Assembly: GCA_009920815.1 (NCBI GenBank)
Contig: RFZH01000141.1
Coordinates: 1 to 6,117, forward strand
Source of the DNA: Paracoccaceae bacterium
GTDB taxonomy: Bacteria > Pseudomonadota > Alphaproteobacteria > Rhodobacterales > Rhodobacteraceae
Length of the DNA stretch: 6,117 nt
Direction: 5' to 3'
Shown: positions 4,232-6,117 of the stretch, in pieces
Position numbering within the stretch: position 1 is the stretch's first letter
Layout of the letters: every line of letters starts with the position of its first letter
Program-made: the position numbers and the translations under genes
Notes under the pieces: generated by a model
What the model was told of the DNA's origin: nothing
What the model saw: only the letters and a program-made list of their open reading frames with translations
The model's database searches: none

Positions 4232-6117
4232 CAAAAGTCACACGGGTTGAACCATCGCTTCAGGCCGCTTTTGTTGATTATGGTGGAAACCGTCACGGGT
4301 TCTTGGCGTTTTCAGAAATTCATCCTGACTATTATCAGATCCCCGTCGCGGATCGCGAAGCTCTTATGGCCGAAGAACGCGCCTTTGATGAAGAGCAACG
4401 CGCCGAGGAAGATCGCGAAGAGCAACCGAAAAAAGGCCGCTCTCGTCGTGGGCGCGGGCGCAACCGTTCGCGCAATAATCGCCAAACTGCTGATACCATC
4501 GCCGCTGTCGAAACAGATCTGACTGGTATGGAAACCATCGATCTAGATGATGATGCAGATGCACAAACCATTGCGGCAAACGTTCAAAGCGATGATTTAG
4601 TTGTGTCCTCTGATGTTATTGAACCGCAAGACGCGGATCAAACAGCTGATGAAACGACAGCAGATGCGACACAGGCCCTCGATGATCCGCAAGACCTTGA
4701 GGTTTCAGCGGAAAACACCGCAGACGCGGATGTGACAGAAACCGACGGCGAAGACGACGCTGACGCGGCCGATGATGGGGATTTCGGTGATGACGAAGCG
4801 GATGATGCAGACGACGTCGTAGACGAAATCGAAAACGTGTCGGATGATGACGACGCGCTGGATTTGCGCCCCAAACGTGCACCGCGCCCGCGTCGTTACA
4901 AAATACAAGAAGTGATCAAAGTGCGTCAAATTATGTTGGTGCAAGTGGTCAAAGAGGAACGCGGCAACAAAGGCGCCGCATTGACGACCTATTTATCCCT
5001 GGCGGGTCGCTATTGCGTTTTGATGCCGAACACCGCACGCGGTGGTGGTATTAGCCGCAAGATCACCAACGCAGTGGATCGCAAAAAGATCAAAGAAATC
5101 GCAAATAGCATCGATGTTCCGCAAGGCGCGGGTTTGATTGTGCGGACTGCGGGCGCAAAACGCACCAAGACCGAAATCAAACGCGATTACGAATACCTGC
5201 AACGTCTTTGGGAACAAATTCGCGAATTGACGTTGAAATCCATCGCGCCGGCCAAAATCTATGAAGAGGGCGATCTGATCAAACGTTCGATCCGCGATCT
5301 CTATAATCGCGATATCGAAGAAGTATTGGTTGAGGGTGAACGCGGATACCGCAACGCCAAAGACTTTATGAAAATGATCATGCCAAGCCACGCGAAAAAC
5401 GTGAAGCATTATCAAGATCAGCTGCCTTTGTTCGCGCGCTATCAGGTCGAAAGTTATCTGTCCTCCATGTTCAACCCTGTGGTTCAGCTGAAATCCGGTG
5501 GTTATCTGGTGATCGGTGTGACCGAAGCGTTGGTTGCGGTTGACGTCAACTCGGGTCGTGCCACCAAAGAAGGCTCAATCGAAGAGACCGCGTTGAAAAC
5601 CAACCTCGAGGCCGCCGAAGAGGTTGCACGCCAATTGCGCCTACGCGATTTGGCGGGGCTGATCGTTATCGACTTTATCGACATGGACGAACGCAAAAAC
5701 AATGCGGCCGTTGAAAAACGATTGAAAGACCGATTGAAAACCGATCGCGCACGTATTCAAGTCGGCCGTATCTCAGGCTTTGGCTTGATGGAAATGTCCC
5801 GTCAACGCCTGCGCCCTGGCATGATCGAGGCAACCACGCAGCCTTGCGCCCACTGCCATGGAACAGGTTTGATCCGATCAGATGATAACCTTGCGTTATC
5901 AATATTGCGTCAGATCGAAGAAGAGGGCGTGCGCCGTCGGTCGCGTGAAGTGTTGGTGAAATGTCCTGTGGGCATTGCCAATTATATCATGAACCAAAAA
6001 CGCGATCACGTTACCAATATTGAAATGCGCTACGGTTTGTCCGTTCGGGTCGAAGGCGATCCAATGCTGATCAGCCCTGATTTTTCTCTTGAGAAATTCA
6101 AAACGGCAACGCGCATC
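4099..6117 (+). CDS. rne: Ribonuclease E (3' partial; C-terminus beyond window)
   Basis: The frame is open for 673 codons with no stop before the window ends. RNase E is the main single-strand endoribonuclease for mRNA decay and rRNA/tRNA processing, and the hub of the RNA degradosome. Residues about 35-80 (GNIYLAKVTRVEPSLQAAFVDYGG...) and 267-310 are the two halves of the S1 RNA-binding domain. They are split by a low-complexity insert (about 85-266): a helix-forming charged part, a basic patch (111-128) and a long Asp/Glu-rich tract. The 5'-end sensor residues Arg349-Thr350 and Arg552 are present. The metal ligands are Asp482 (VDVNS) and Asp525 (VIDFIDM), spaced 43 apart as in E. coli. The zinc-link Cys583 and Cys586 (CAHC) are intact. 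The scaffold region that binds PNPase and other partners is outside the window. In-frame ATGs also occur at 4069 and 4090. 4099 is preferred because MVKKMLIDATHAEETR matches family N-termini as I remember them, but no strong ribosome binding site precedes any of the three. Confidence 0.96.
   Translation, partial: MVKKMLIDATHAEETRVVVVDGNKVEEFDFESENKRQLAGNIYLAKVTRVEPSLQAAFVDYGGNRHGFLAFSEIHPDYYQIPVADREALMAEERAFDEEQRAEEDREEQPKKGRSRRGRGRNRSRNNRQTADTIAAVETDLTGMETIDLDDDADAQTIAANVQSDDLVVSSDVIEPQDADQTADETTADATQALDDPQDLEVSAENTADADVTETDGEDDADAADDGDFGDDEADDADDVVDEIENVSDDDDALDLRPKRAPRPRRYKIQEVIKVRQIMLVQVVKEERGNKGAALTTYLSLAGRYCVLMPNTARGGGISRKITNAVDRKKIKEIANSIDVPQGAGLIVRTAGAKRTKTEIKRDYEYLQRLWEQIRELTLKSIAPAKIYEEGDLIKRSIRDLYNRDIEEVLVEGERGYRNAKDFMKMIMPSHAKNVKHYQDQLPLFARYQVESYLSSMFNPVVQLKSGGYLVIGVTEALVAVDVNSGRATKEGSIEETALKTNLEAAEEVARQLRLRDLAGLIVIDFIDMDERKNNAAVEKRLKDRLKTDRARIQVGRISGFGLMEMSRQRLRPGMIEATTQPCAHCHGTGLIRSDDNLALSILRQIEEEGVRRRSREVLVKCPVGIANYIMNQKRDHVTNIEMRYGLSVRVEGDPMLISPDFSLEKFKTATRI
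4351..4896 (+). other. Low-complexity insert splitting the RNase E S1 domain
   Basis: This stretch of about 180 codons has no counterpart in E. coli RNase E, where the S1 strands are joined by a short loop. It starts with a Glu/Arg/Ala-rich, probably helical segment (residues 85-110). An Arg-rich patch follows (KKGRSRRGRGRNRSRNNR, 111-128), then more than 100 residues dominated by Asp, Glu, Ala and Thr, ending in DLRPKRAPRPRRYK. The repeated GAT/GAC/GAA codons produce long meaningless open frames on the opposite strand. Such inserts are typical of alphaproteobacterial RNase E. From memory, part of the Caulobacter insert has been linked to RhlB helicase binding; I cannot verify that here. Confidence 0.8.

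Noticed and set aside
4335..4944. Minus-strand frames rich in Ser, Arg and His opposite the rne insert
   Set aside because: They are the complement of repeated Asp/Glu/Ala codons in the acidic insert. The repetitive look comes from the composition and not from a real gene.
1..6117. Mobile element, CRISPR array, toxin-antitoxin or defence island
   Set aside because: No transposase, integrase, terminal inverted repeats, regularly spaced repeats or small paired genes are visible. All long genes are core families.

Overview
The window looks like an ordinary chromosomal housekeeping segment from an alphaproteobacterium, most likely a marine Rhodobacterales (Roseobacter-group) species. This is inferred from three things: the RNase E N-terminus (start MVKKMLIDATHAEETR) with its S1 domain split by a long basic-then-acidic insert, the type of penicillin-acylase paralogue, and a base composition of about half GC by eye, modest for that order. 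The assignment rests on remembered family features, not on a search.

Layout from left to right: (1) the last 90 codons of an hflX-type ribosome-associated GTPase on the plus strand. (2) Convergent to it, with stop codons that overlap, a complete penicillin-acylase-family Ntn hydrolase on the minus strand, 820 aa from the start supported by a ribosome binding site. (3) An 87-base divergent intergenic region. (4) On the plus strand, a complete 290-aa NAD(P)-dependent dehydrogenase of the 3-hydroxyisobutyrate dehydrogenase / glyoxylate reductase family. (5) A near-perfect hairpin, probably its terminator. (6) About 365 bases without a convincing gene, probably holding the promoter and long 5' leader of rne, with competing RNA structures and a short upstream reading frame. 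(7) rne (ribonuclease E), which has no stop before the window ends. Its catalytic half is nearly complete here, and any C-terminal scaffold region lies outside.

The genes do not form an obvious pathway. HflX (ribosome rescue/splitting) and RNase E (mRNA decay and rRNA processing) both belong to RNA and translation quality control. The acylase is a membrane-anchored or exported hydrolase and the dehydrogenase is a small-molecule enzyme. The acylase and dehydrogenase are divergent and may share a control region.

I found no mobile element, CRISPR array, tRNA, rRNA or defence-type module, and no sign of a new multi-gene system. The parts most worth a second look are the rne leader (mutually exclusive pairings and an overlapping upstream ORF), the insert in the RNase E S1 domain, and the compact convergent and divergent junctions around the acylase.
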